Positions 36,949 to 48,620 of a DNA stretch of 64,000 nt are shown piece by piece. Positions within the stretch are counted from its first letter, which is position 1; each line of letters starts with the position of its first letter. The stretch covers positions 2,900,001-2,964,000 of the forward strand of contig JAULJL010000025.1 of the NCBI GenBank assembly GCA_030761205.1, read 5' to 3'. The translations under genes and the position numbers were made by a program. The DNA is from Fremontodendron californicum (taxonomy: Eukaryota; Streptophyta; Magnoliopsida; Malvales; Malvaceae). The notes under the pieces are model-generated. The model saw only the letters and a list, made by a program, of their open reading frames with translations. It did not search any database and was not told the origin of the DNA.

Positions 36949-37639
36949 ATAAGATCCCACCTCATTCCATCTCAATTCTCAAGAAAATTGGGGACCGCTG
37001 CTTTTTTGGTCATTTTTTCTCATTAATTATATGATGAACGGTCGGGATTCGATGTAGTAAAGGGAGGTAGGGATTTTGTTATTTAATCATTATTATAATT
37101 ATTATTTTTAAAGGCTAAATATATTATATATAGGATATCATTTTCTTTTGTTCTTCTTCTATGGGCTTTTTGGTCAAACCGCCTACCCTAAGCTGGTTCT
37201 CATGATGTTTAAATTATTCTCAATTATGATTTCATGAGTTAGATTTAATCATCTGTGTATACAAATTATATTGTAATTTTTGTGTTAGCATGTAAATATA
37301 TTATTATTATTATAAATTATTAAATATATCAAAATTTTAAAATAAATAAAATATTTATATTAAGTTTATCGTGTTAATTATATTATTCTTGTTCAATAAT
37401 ATATCATATATATTAATTTGTGTTTAAAATTATTAAATTTAAAACTTATGAGTCATAAAGATAATTGGACCAATCATTTCATATACACCAAGACTAAAAT
37501 ACCCCTTTTCTTTTGTCTTTCCTGCACCCAAGATCGTTAAAAGAAAAAGGAAAAAAATTGATTAGTCAATGGTGTTACAGGTGAGGTAGTCAGCGAAAGA
37601 AGTATCATTTTTGTTTTGGACAAAGTAGTTAATATCGTA

Positions 37640-38790
37640 TCAATAGACGTATTATTTTTGTTATAGTATTGGTACATATCAGTGGACGTATCGTTTTTGT
37701 TCTAGTATTGGTACATATCGATATTTGTGTGTTTTGGTATATCATTTCGGGTTTACCGAAATTTTTTAAATATTTTTCGTATATCTATATGTATAACATA
37801 TTTTCAAGTTTCTTAATAAAATATATATTATATACAAATGCAAATATACATCCATTACTTGCATATATATGTTTTTATGCAAATATAAATTTTAAATATT
37901 TAATATCTAAATTTTTTAAACATCAAATAGGTAAAATAAATATTAAAATGTTAAAAAATATAGTAAATTAATTAATTATGTTAAATAGCCTAATTTAATG
38001 AACATATTTTATTTTTAAATGTAATTATGAAAAAAAAATGATCATGACACAAAATATTGAAACTGGTTTAAAAAAATCAAATAAGTGAATTTAAAAATAA
38101 AAAAATCAAAATCTTGTACCAACCAGTACGGATCGAATTTGACCGGTACAGGCCGGTACGGGCCAGTACCAAAATCGGAACGAAACTAAAGGCTGCCTGT
38201 ACGGATTTAGTTAAAAACTTGAACGTATCTGTCGGTACCACGGTACCAGTATGGTACCGACCACCATGGTTTTGGTACTGGTACGTATCGATATCGGTGT
38301 GTTTCGTCATACCGTTTCGGGTTTATCGATATTTTTCAAATATTTTTCATATATATAACATATTTTCAAGTTTCATTATAAAATATATATGATATACATA
38401 TGCAAATATACCTCAATTACCTACATAAAATATATATTTATATGTAAATATAAAAATTTAAATATTTAATATCTAAATTTTTTAAACATCAAATGAATAA
38501 AATAAATATAAAATATATAGTAAATTATTATTAATTAAGTTCAATAGATTAATTTAGTAAATATTTTATTTTTAAATATAGTTATGAAAAAAATAAAAAT
38601 AATCATGATAGAGAAAACATTAAAAATTGATTTAAAATAATAAAATAAGTGAAAAATTAAAAATAAAAATAAAATATTATATCAATCAATACGAACAGAT
38701 ACGATCGATATAAATTAATATAAAAATTAAAATGATACACTACTGATATCATTTTGATTTAGTTATTTTGGTTACATGTCAATATGTGTG
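37640..38790. repeat. Two tandem copies of the CGGTAC-rich repeat, period about 562 bp
   Basis: TTTTCAAGTTTC occurs at 37801 and again at 38363. Around each, the order is GGTACATATC or GGTACGTATC, TTTCGGGTTTA, an AT-rich body with TTTTTTAAACATCAAAT, and then ATCTTGTACCAACC with CGGTAC palindromes (clear in the first copy at 38110-38280). The second copy's palindromic end (38690-38790) is badly decayed. A single copy lies at 8640-9150. Confidence 0.7.
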
Positions 38791-39892
38791 TGGGAAAGAT
38801 GCTTTACTCCACGTGTCCGACAAAAATTACGGAAAGTTGGATCGTCGTGTGTGGCGACTGGCGAGTGGTTGTTTCAAATCAGTTGGACAAGGTTATTAAT
38901 GAAATGTATATTTGGACATGATCCGGAAATACGGGGTCATTATGGTAATTCAGTGTGACCAAATTTGCTGGGTGGTTAGCCGTGTAAGGGTATGATCTCA
39001 GGCGTGACGTGGGCATATGCCACGTAATATTTCTTGCAAACTACTAAAGACGGAAGAAAGTTGAGGGGGAGAGAGTGTGTATGTGGGCATACTACTTCGA
39101 AATTTCTAGCTGTCCCGCCCAAAACTATAAATATAAATAATTATTCCAATGATTTCTTAGGTTGAAAATGAGTGTTGAATATGAATATATTTAATTTTTT
39201 AATTATATATTTATGAGAGAATTATTTATAATATATATAAAAATATAAATGTGATTTTTTTTTTAAATTGATGAAAATATTCTTTGTTATTCATTATATT
39301 ATTAATTTCTTATTTTTAATATTTTATTATTATTAATAAAATTTATCTAATTTATAAGGAAAAAACTTAGTTTTATTAAAATATTTTTGTTAAATAGATT
39401 AATTTGATAATAAATAAAAATAAAATTTATATGAAACTGCTTTATTTCAAAAGTTTAAAATTTTCACTAATTTTTATAAGTAAATCAATTTATTTAGTAT
39501 GAAAAAAAAAATTTCATTAAATTTTTTTTATATTCATAATTAATTTTGCATTATATTAAAAATAATAAATTTTATAATAATTTGATATAGTTTGCATATA
39601 AAACAAATTTTATCAAATTTTAATTAATATACATTTTATTTATTTTTAAAATATATAATTATATATTTAAAAATAAATAAAATAATAAATATTCACATAC
39701 AAAATGCATACATAATATCAAATACTAATATTTTTAAATTAATATTTAAATATGTGTTTGACATTAATATTTAAAAAATAAAATAATTCGAACGAGTAAA
39801 ATGAGAGGGGCCATCAGATTTTGTGGCTGGGATTTCCTATAAAAATATGGTCAAGACGGGTCCCATATCTAGGCTGTGTGCAAAAGGTACAG

Positions 39893-40401
39893 ATAGGGCC
39901 CATCCTCTTCACCAAATTCGAATCCGATTGATGAATTTTGAATCGATTTGTTTTGAATAGAGATTTTTTTTTTTTTGAAAAACGGAAGCAAAGTGGAGTG
40001 GGGTGGTTTTGGTAAATACTTGCTCGGTTCCGCTCCGATTTTTAAAATTACTATCTTACCTTTTAAATATTTTATATTTTTCTTTATATTTTTAATATAT
40101 ATTAGATATATATACTAATATTAGATATATATATATATATATATATATACTTTTAGTATATATATGTATATTAAAAAATTTTATATACTAAAATTATGTT
40201 AATGAATAAATTATAATATAATTTTTTATAATATTAAATTAAAAATAATTAATAAAAATTGAGATATAACAGAATAGAACAGAGTTGAAAGATTATGAAT
40301 GTAATCAATATTAATAAAGATAAAAATTTTCAACATTCATATAAAAATAAAACGAAAGTCGATAAGATAATTTTTGTTTGTCCCGATCATTGCCATCCCT
40401 A
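39893..40401. mobile_element. TAGGGATGGCAA-family hAT MITE with a degraded left end
   Basis: The right end ATCATTGCCATCCCTA matches the family. The body matches the copies at 28881 and 46461 (poly-T then GAAAAACGGAAGC; GCTCGGTTCCGCTCC; AATTATGTTAATGAATAAATTA). The left end (TAGGGCCCATCC) is only a partial match and no target duplication is visible. Confidence 0.6.
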
Positions 40402-43034
40402 AATATCATGGAACTGTATTATATTATTATAATACACAAGGAGAGCAAGAGCATCCATGCACATGTGAAACCTGGGCTGAGGCAGTGAATGGGCCCCCAT
40501 AGGCCCAAAAAAGTGACAGCAATGGGTCCCACACCCACCCCTAGCAGTGATGACAGTAAAAGCCCTAACAGGCTTTTAGAGAAAAAGGGTCTGACCTTTT
40601 AGGACAAAGTCTGAAGCTCTAGACATCACAATTTTAAACCTGATACGATTAAATGATACGACATTAAAAAATTAATATGAATATATGAATATATCAAAAT
40701 TTATATAACACGAATTATTAATGTATCAAAATTTATATAAATATATAATACTTTAAACATGATAATAATATGTGAAAATATATGATATAATACGAATACA
40801 CAAATTATCAAATTTACCATCTTGCCACCATCTCTTCTCCTCTGCTATGTCAATGCCACTGTGCTAGCTCCTGCAATGCCCTATTGACATCCCTTTGTCC
40901 TTTGGTGAAACCACACGCCTCCCCCCATCAAATGAGGTTTACAGCTCAAGCCTTTTTTGTGGTGTTTGTCTTTTCAAGTAAACTTGTAATTTTAAACACG
41001 AGAAAAATAATTAAAATACGACATAAAATGATACGATATGAAAAAATAAAACAAACTCGACACAAATATGCAAACGGGTCAAAATTTATATAACATAAAT
41101 TATTAACATATTAAAATTTATATAAATATATAACATTTTAAATACCAAAATAAAATACATTTTCCTGGTAGGTTTGATCCGTTGGACATAGATCCAATTT
41201 TTCAATTTTTTTGATTCCTTAGAGTTTGTTTAGTCCGTTCCTGGTGGTATCAAGATGTCACTGTGTTGAGATATCTTATCTCTTTCTCTGGGAAAATGGA
41301 TATTACAAGAAAAAAATTTCAGTTCAATCATTTTTTTTTCTCTTCACTCGGACCAATCCGCCCACTTGGCTTCTTGTATTTAAAGTGATTTGGGTATCTA
41401 CTCCAATGATACTATTGTTCCGTACCATTATGGAAGAAGATTTAAATACACGCAAAAATGACATGAACATGACACGAATTGTGAAGTCTACTTCTCGGCT
41501 AACCAATTCTAATCTTAGCACATTCTAGGGTTTTTTTAAATATCTTTTCTGTCCATTGCTTTGTTCGTTCTGAAAATGTTTTTACCTATGCAACAATCTG
41601 TTTATTTCTATGTTTTCGTATTTGTTGGTCGATGTTGTTTTTTCAATGTTTGTCGTGTCTGTCTTGGGGTGCCGATGGCTAAAGATTGAACAGAAACATA
41701 AAGCTAGAAAGTCAACACAAGTTAAAGTTGAAATCATCTTAAAGCTTAATTAATTTGAGCTTAATTTCCTAAATAATAATAATAAACTAGCAATCTACAT
41801 TAGCATTTTCTTGAGCCTTGTCAAATTGTGGTCCAAAATCCAACTCAATGTGCACTGAATGAATCTGCTTTTGCATCGGTTCGAGGGGGAGATTGGAGAA
41901 ACAAAAACCATGGATCCCACAATAATTAGAAAATAAATAAAAATTTCTAGCAATTAGATCACTCAGATCACACTTAAAAACAGAAAATCTTTGTTTGTCT
42001 AATGGTAAAATATCTTTAGCCCAGCTGCGTTTGACATTCCACAAAAATAAAAAATCAGAATAACTTTTCAAATTTGCATGCATGATTGAGACAGAATCTT
42101 GGATAAAAGCAAAAAAAAAAAGAAAAGAAAATATTGTACTGGGTTTCTTTATTTCTTTGGTGCTTGTAGAGAGGAAGTTTTTCTGACCTTAAAAACAGTT
42201 ATATATATATATATATATATAAAAAAAAAGGAGTGCTTTTAAAGTATTTTTGTTAGTTAATATATTATTTATAATAATAATATTTTATTAAATATAATAA
42301 TTGATAATTTTATTTATTATTTTTAATATATTGGATGAAAATATAATTATATATAATAATTTTAAAAAGTATTGTCGTTAGCAAAATCTTTTATTTTTAT
42401 CTTTGAGCAACGATTGAGATTCGAATTCGAGACTCTCAGTCTTGGAGCCGACTCTAATACCACGAATGTCTATTGGCAATAACATTCAGTAACAAAACTA
42501 ATTAGCCTATTGATAGAAAACAGATTAATGAAGAAGTGATGGCATCATATTGGGGTGTTTGCATGTTTAATTAGTTTTCTGATTTCATTAAACTTGGATC
42601 ATATATTTTCAGAAAAGAAACCATGCATGATGATCTGTATGGTGTTGGAGAGGTACAAGATAACGAGAATCACATTGATAAGGCTGGAGTCAATGTGAAA
42701 AAGACATTGCATTAAACAACAAAATTTATAAATAGTAAAACTAAAGATATATAATTTAAAACTGTATGGAATCAGCCCGGCATGCATACAAGGGATTCAT
42801 CGATTGCTTTAGAGTAAAGGCATTTACACATGATTTTAGGATGCCTAAGAAAGTCCAGTACTGCAATGAGGATTCAGTAACAACTAATAATAACATTATT
42901 AGAGAATTAATAGCTTTAATTTTAGAAATTGTAGACACTGAAGATGTTTGAAACAGATAATTTGAGACATCATTAGAGAATATTAAAACCTTTAATTACT
43001 TTTAAGCCTTCTGCTATAAAATAGCTTAATATTT

Positions 43035-43219
43035 AGGGTTTGTATTTGATAAATTATCAATGTATAAGTCTATACACTGACAGTAAATATTACACTGACA
43101 CCTTATTAAAAAACTAATCACTAACCTTAACCATTAACCACTAACTCGAAAGGTGGCATCATAAGATATATTTTTAGTGTATAAACTTATACACTGACAG
43201 TGTATCAAATATAAATCCT
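43035..43219. mobile_element. Foldback MITE, 185 bp
   Basis: It begins AGGGTTTGTATTTGATAAAT and ends with the inverted ATACACTGACAGTGTATC then AAATATAAATCCT. The arms match over about 45 bases. No target-site duplication was found. Confidence 0.6.
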
Positions 43220-44443
43220 GATCAAAAGATTGAAGAGATAAGAAAGGGGAAATAAACAAAAGAAAGGGGGTGGGTTGGGAAGAAAATACCACGCTCTGAA
43301 ATGGCGCGTAGATGAGAACAGGGAAGCAAAAGGTACATCAAATTAAATATAAAATAATAATAATAATAACTTATATTATTATTAAAATTAGTTGAAGAAT
43401 TGACTGAAAAGATAAGTTAAACCACCAAAAAAATATATTAATGATGTTATAATGATATTTTTTTTTCTCAAAAGTAAATTGAAAATTCAGTTATCAACTT
43501 CTTCCTACTTTTTCTACATCCCAAAAACACGTGTAGGCGAAGTTATTTTAAATTTTTATCTCTTACATTTTAAGATAATTATAAAATAAAATATTTTTAT
43601 TATTTAAAATAATCAAAAAATATTATTTCACCTACAAAGTGAGTATGATGAAGTTAGTAATAATAATTTGAAAATTATACCTCACACTATATAAAAAAAA
43701 AAGATCTTTTGAATTGATTTGAGCATTAATTTAGTGAATTAATTAAAAATATATATATCATTGAATTTGAAATTAAGTTTTTATTTTCATTATGTTTTTT
43801 ATGTTGATAATATCAATATTAAAAATAAAAATAAAATATTTAATATATTGAGATTATATTTTAGTTATTGGCTTTTTGTTCCATGTAAGGAGTATTGTAT
43901 CTTTTTTTTTAAATTTTTTCAAACCTAAATTAGTTGATAATGATCATTTTTAAACAATTTAATACACTAAAACATTCATACAAATATAAATTAAAAAAGA
44001 AAACATAAAAAAGACTAAAAAATATATGTCAATCAATTGGGACTTTGACCCAAATTTGGTGGGCTAAAAATAGCATGGAGAACAGAGGCTTGGTCTGGGT
44101 TGGATGTGGGCTGGATCCGACCCACTCTGTTCTCTTCTCCCTTTTTTTGTTGTTGTTGTCTATTGGTAAAACGACGTTGCTTTGATCGGGGGAAAAAAAA
44201 AAAAAAAAAACCCAACCTCGAAGTATATCCAAAGTTTCTCCTCTCACTTCTCTCTTTTACGGTTTTACCCTTCCCAACCCCCTCTCCCCCTCTCTCTCTC
44301 TCTATAATTTGTTATCGGCCACCACCTTCCGTCGCCGGTTATTGTTGATCGACAATCAAAATGTAATTTATGTCCTTTCTCGTTCTTCTTAACCTTTTCT
44401 TTTTTGATTGTTTAGATTTCAAAATTCGCATAGAAAACATGGG

Positions 44444-45143
44444 TTAAAGGGCAAATTCATCTTTATATTATAGTTGAATATTGAAATTTGTCACTGTATT
44501 TTATTTTGATTGATATTTGTTATTGTACTTTTGAGATTAATTGTAAATTTATCACAATACTTTAACTCAATAATGAATTTTGTCATTTTACTTTTGTTTG
44601 ATTGAATTTTATCGCTAAATTTTGATTTTTGATTGAATTTTATCACTCAATTTTAATTTTGAAAGGTTTGAAGATAAAATTTAATAAAAAAAATATTTTT
44701 TAACTATTTTATTTTAATAATTAACAATAGTAAATTAATTAATAAATTATTTTTAAAAATTATTTTATAAAAAAACTAAACTATTTTTTTGTCTTTTTCT
44801 TTTTATAATTTTTTTCAAGTCTTTCTTTCATAAAATAAAAATTCTATGTTAATCTTTTAATTTTTAATATTTTTTATAAATTCATTTATTTATGTTAATT
44901 ATTAAAATAAAATATTTGAAAGAATATTTTTTTGTTAAACTTTATCTTCAGATCATCCAAAATAAATATTGAGTTGCAAAATTCAATCAAAAATAAAAAT
45001 TTAATTGCAAAATTCAATCAAATAAAAGTAGAGTGACAAATTTGCCTATAATCTCAAAGTATAATGACTAATATCAATCAAAATAAAGTATAGTAATTAA
45101 TTTCAATATTCACATATAGCACGGTGACAAATTTACCCTTTAA
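44444..45143. mobile_element. Long-TIR element, about 700 bp
   Basis: The left arm reads TTAAAGGGCAAATTC, then ATTGAAATTTGTCACTGTA and TTTTGATTGATATTTGTTA. The right arm holds the inverted forms (AACTAATATCAATC-like, CGGTGACAAATTTACCCTTT). The arms match for at least 200 bp with mismatches. This looks like a decayed Mutator-like MITE, but no flanking duplication was seen. Confidence 0.6.
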
Positions 45144-46460
45144 ATTCAAAGTTTTATTATATCCACGGCCAACCGTTATGAATTAGCGATGGATATCCAA
45201 TTTCTTTTTATTCTTTTCAATCATCTATTTGTTTTCACCTATTTTGATTTTTCAAAAACTCCATCAAAAAACTTAGATCTAGACCTAAATTTTCATGTTA
45301 CCGACCACCATTCAGCCATTTTTTTTTTAAGTTCTAAATCTTAGATCTATAATTTTTGATATACTTTTTACCTGTTGATTTTTGTTCCCTTTTTTTAAAA
45401 AAAAAAAAAAAACTTTGTCTGTGGCTTGTATTGAGATTTGAGAGGGATATTTATAGAATATTATATATATTTTTCTTGGATACAATAATTTAAAAAAAAA
45501 TTAAGATATTACATACTAGTTAATTTAGGTGGTAAAATCATTTGGTGATAGTTACTTCATGGTAGGTGTTGGCTCCAATAATGGGATGATTGAATAAGAG
45601 GCAACCGTTGCTTCCTTTTGCTAAAGAAAAGGCATTTAAATCAAGAGAAGGGAAATGGGGGACCAAATTATTTTCTTCTTATACTGTGCAAAGTACAAAC
45701 TTGTTATCAACCTATACTTTTTTTTTAAGAAAGGGAAATGGAGGAAAAATTTTAACTAAAAATTTTATTTTTGAGTTTTAGTACCTTTCATTTGTAAGGT
45801 AAAATAGAAAGTGTTATTAAATTCAGGGTTTTATCTAATTGGTTTATGTAATCATTTTTAAAAAGTGAAATCTAATAAATTTTAAATTTAAATCTCAACA
45901 CCTGCAATTCTTTCTCTTATTTTAAAGTTAAGACATTTTTTTGTACAAAAAAATCGTTATTTTCTTATTTATTAAGAGTTGTGGTTGGCAATTCATGTAT
46001 GTATGTTATATTAGTTGTATTTAAACATGTCATATTTATCATATTATTTTTTAATCATTTTCAAAAAGTAATATTCAACAAGTCTGAAATTAAAATCTCA
46101 GCACTTTTAATTTTTTCTTTTATTCTCAGACTACGATACTTTTTGTAAAAAAATCATTATTTTTCTTATTTATTAAAGGTTATGGTTGGCAATTCGTATA
46201 TATATATATATATTATATTAATTATATTTAAATATATCGTATTTTTCGTATCAAATTTATTTAGGATTCACCTGAGTACAGGGGGAAAATAGTTTGAGGG
46301 TTGATTGGATTGGCTGGTCAATAACCTGTGAACCCAAATGACTCGACTGTGATTACTAACGTTGAAAGAAAAATGATGCATGTCGGTCAAGATAGAATCA
46401 TGGACCCAACACTATTACAAGACCCATATGACCAGTTGTCGAAATTATGGTCCATATGAG

Positions 46461-46958
46461 TAGGGATGGCAAAACCCGATCCGACCGATGGATTTCGAAC
46501 CGATCCGATCCGAATGGAGAGGTTTTTTTTTTTTGAACAATGGAGGCGGGGCGGGGCGGTTTTTTTTGTCTGAAAGGCGGGGATGGAGCAGTTGTGGTAA
46601 TTGCCTGCTCCGCACCGCCCCGCCCCGAATAGTGAAATTACAATTTTACCCTTACATATTTAGCTTTTAAATGAATAATAAAATAATATAATTAAACTTA
46701 TTATTTTTATGTTTATATTTAATTTATTTTTAAAATGCTTTATTATTTGAAAAAAATAAAAATAATTAATAAATATCAAATGGGGCGGAGCGGGGCGGGG
46801 CGGTTATGGATGTAACCGACATCCATGGAGGTGGTAGTGGTATTGAAATTTCAACATCCATGGCGGAGCGGGGCGGGGCGGGGCGCGGAGCAGTACAATG
46901 GCGGGACGGGGGCGGATACTGCAAAATCCGCCCCCGCCCCGCTCCATTGCCATCCCTA
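46461..46958. mobile_element. GC-rich hAT MITE, 498 bp, perfect 8-bp TSD
   Basis: The ends TAGGGATGGCAA and TTGCCATCCCTA are perfect 12-bp inverted repeats. The 8-bp direct repeat CATATGAG flanks it at 46453-46460 and 46959-46966. The inside has runs of GGGGCGGGGCGG on both sides, unusual in this AT-rich region, and an AT-rich middle. Reading frames across it are Gly/Arg/Pro artefacts of the repeats. Confidence 0.9.
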
Positions 46959-47035
46959 CATATGAGCTGGATAGGACATATCTTGCCTTTAATGCTTTCA
47001 TTAATTTGATTGAAAACCTTGAGAGAGCACAACCA

Positions 47036-47305
47036 AATTAGACCGGCTCAACAGTCCGTCCAACTCGACAGATTCGATCTAATAAAATATTTTCATGATT
47101 CGAATCGGTTTGATTCGAATTACTATTCATAATTAAAATAATATTATTTTATTTAAATTTAATTATAAAAATATATAAATATTAATAAAAAAATTTATTT
47201 TTATTTATTTATGATAAACAGTAATTCGAGCTCGTCTAAGATCGGGCCTGGGTAAGAAAGGAAGAAAAAAATTGGATCTCGACCCAACCTGATCAATGAA
47301 CAGAT
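47036..47305. mobile_element. GGCCGGGTT-family hAT-like MITE, diverged
   Basis: It has TTAGACCGGCTCAACAGTCC on the left and CAACCTGATCAATGAACAGATCTAA on the right, with the family's AT-rich middle (AATTATAAAAATATATAAAT). Its exact ends are uncertain. Confidence 0.5.
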
Positions 47306-47879
47306 CTAAACGAAATTCCTTTTTTCTTTGAATGGGATTGCTATAAATAAATTAAAAAAATAAAAAGAAAAGAGTGATCCAAGGGGGAAATTTGCACATG
47401 GATATTGAAAGCTTTAACCTCTATTTTCTTTGGTGAACCATGTGCTCTTTGGCCACTATGTCCTAGATTTCTAGTGTTTTTTTCCAACATTTTATCTTAG
47501 TTTAGGGTCTTCTCTAATCTTTCAATCTTGGTTAAGAAATCTTATCTATATAAGCTTTTTGCCGTTCCCGACTAGCATATATAGGCAAGTACACAACAAT
47601 AAACCTATCGTAGAAATTGGAAAAAATTTCGGGAAGAAATGAAAGATTATTGAAACCATACGGGCGGAGTCGGGATTTTTGTTTACTGAGATCTAACAGA
47701 AAATGAATTGTTTGAGAAGATTGATTGAAAAGTTTGATTGTGTATGTATTGATATCATATTTATTGGATCAATTTATAAGATAAGATAAATGTTGCAATA
47801 GTGATATATACACTTGAATCAAAAATAAAAATTAATCTCTAATAATTTGTTTTTCTTTATCTGATGTATTGGGAATAAT

Positions 47880-48620
47880 GTGACAGCCCACAACAAGAAT
47901 TCGAGAAGAAAAAAAGAATAAGTAATATTGTAACTTTTGCACTGATAAAAGTTCAAACCCTCTTATAAATATTATAACTTTTGCACAAATAAAGTTATAA
48001 ATCATCATCCCAATATTATAATTTTTGCACGGATAAAATTATAAACAATCTTCCCAAGAATAAATCTACAAACCATCCCAACAAACTTCCCAATATTGTA
48101 ACTTTTGCATGAATAAATCTACAAACCATCCAAACAAAATACTATGACTCACCACCTAAAAAGTCTCAATATATCGACCCTCTCTCACAAAAGGGATAGT
48201 GGTGATGTTTCCCCAAAGTATAAGGTTCCTACTTATAGACAAAATATTATAACTCACCACCTAAAGAATCCCAATATATCTTGTAGAGACTCTCTCTCAC
48301 AAAATGGATAATGGTGATGTTTCCCCAAAGGATTAGGTTCCTACTTATAGGTGAGCACTCTTCTTGGCTCATCCTAATTACTCAATGTGGGATAGGTACT
48401 CTTTTTGCTTAACCAAGTTACTCGATGTGGGATGAAAACTCCATTTGACTTAACCAAGTTACTTGATATGGGACTTGGATTCAATATACTCAACATGATT
48501 ATGGTTTATCAATTTGCTTGTTTTTATCCTGGTTTATCAATTTGCTTGTTTTTATCCGAGGATAATTTATCAGCTTATTTATCTTGATTTGATGATAGTT
48601 TATCTCAAAGCATATTAAAA
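47880..48620. repeat. Retroelement-like block with nested tandem duplications
   Basis: A roughly 105-bp unit is duplicated at 48136-48240 and 48241-48350 (both with ACTCACCACCTAAA, GGTGATGTTTCCCCAAAG and AGGTTCCTACTTATAG). Before it, several AATATTGTAACTTTTGCA units recur. After it, TTAACCAAGTTACT repeats twice and TGGTTTATCAATTTGCTTG is doubled at about 48512-48557. The CTCAATGTGGGA phrase is common in plant LTR sequences, so this may be a solo LTR. No matching second LTR or coding region was seen. Confidence 0.55.

Noticed and set aside
41226..41528. 100-codon plus-strand frame in a stretch of ordinary composition
   Set aside because: No recognisable motif, no splice partners, and the middle is a low-complexity Phe/Lys stretch. 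Could be transcript-like, but not supported as a gene.
41787..42083. 98-codon minus-strand frame (ends DKAQENANVDC)
   Set aside because: Looks somewhat protein-like but matches nothing I know; no neighbouring exon could be joined.
42766..42951. 61-codon plus-strand frame with MPKKVQYCNEDSV
   Set aside because: Isolated and unrecognised; composition alone does not support a gene.
46766..47032. Pro/Arg-rich frames (PRPAPPRSA-type) on both strands
   Set aside because: Artefact of the GGGGCGG repeats inside the hAT MITE.
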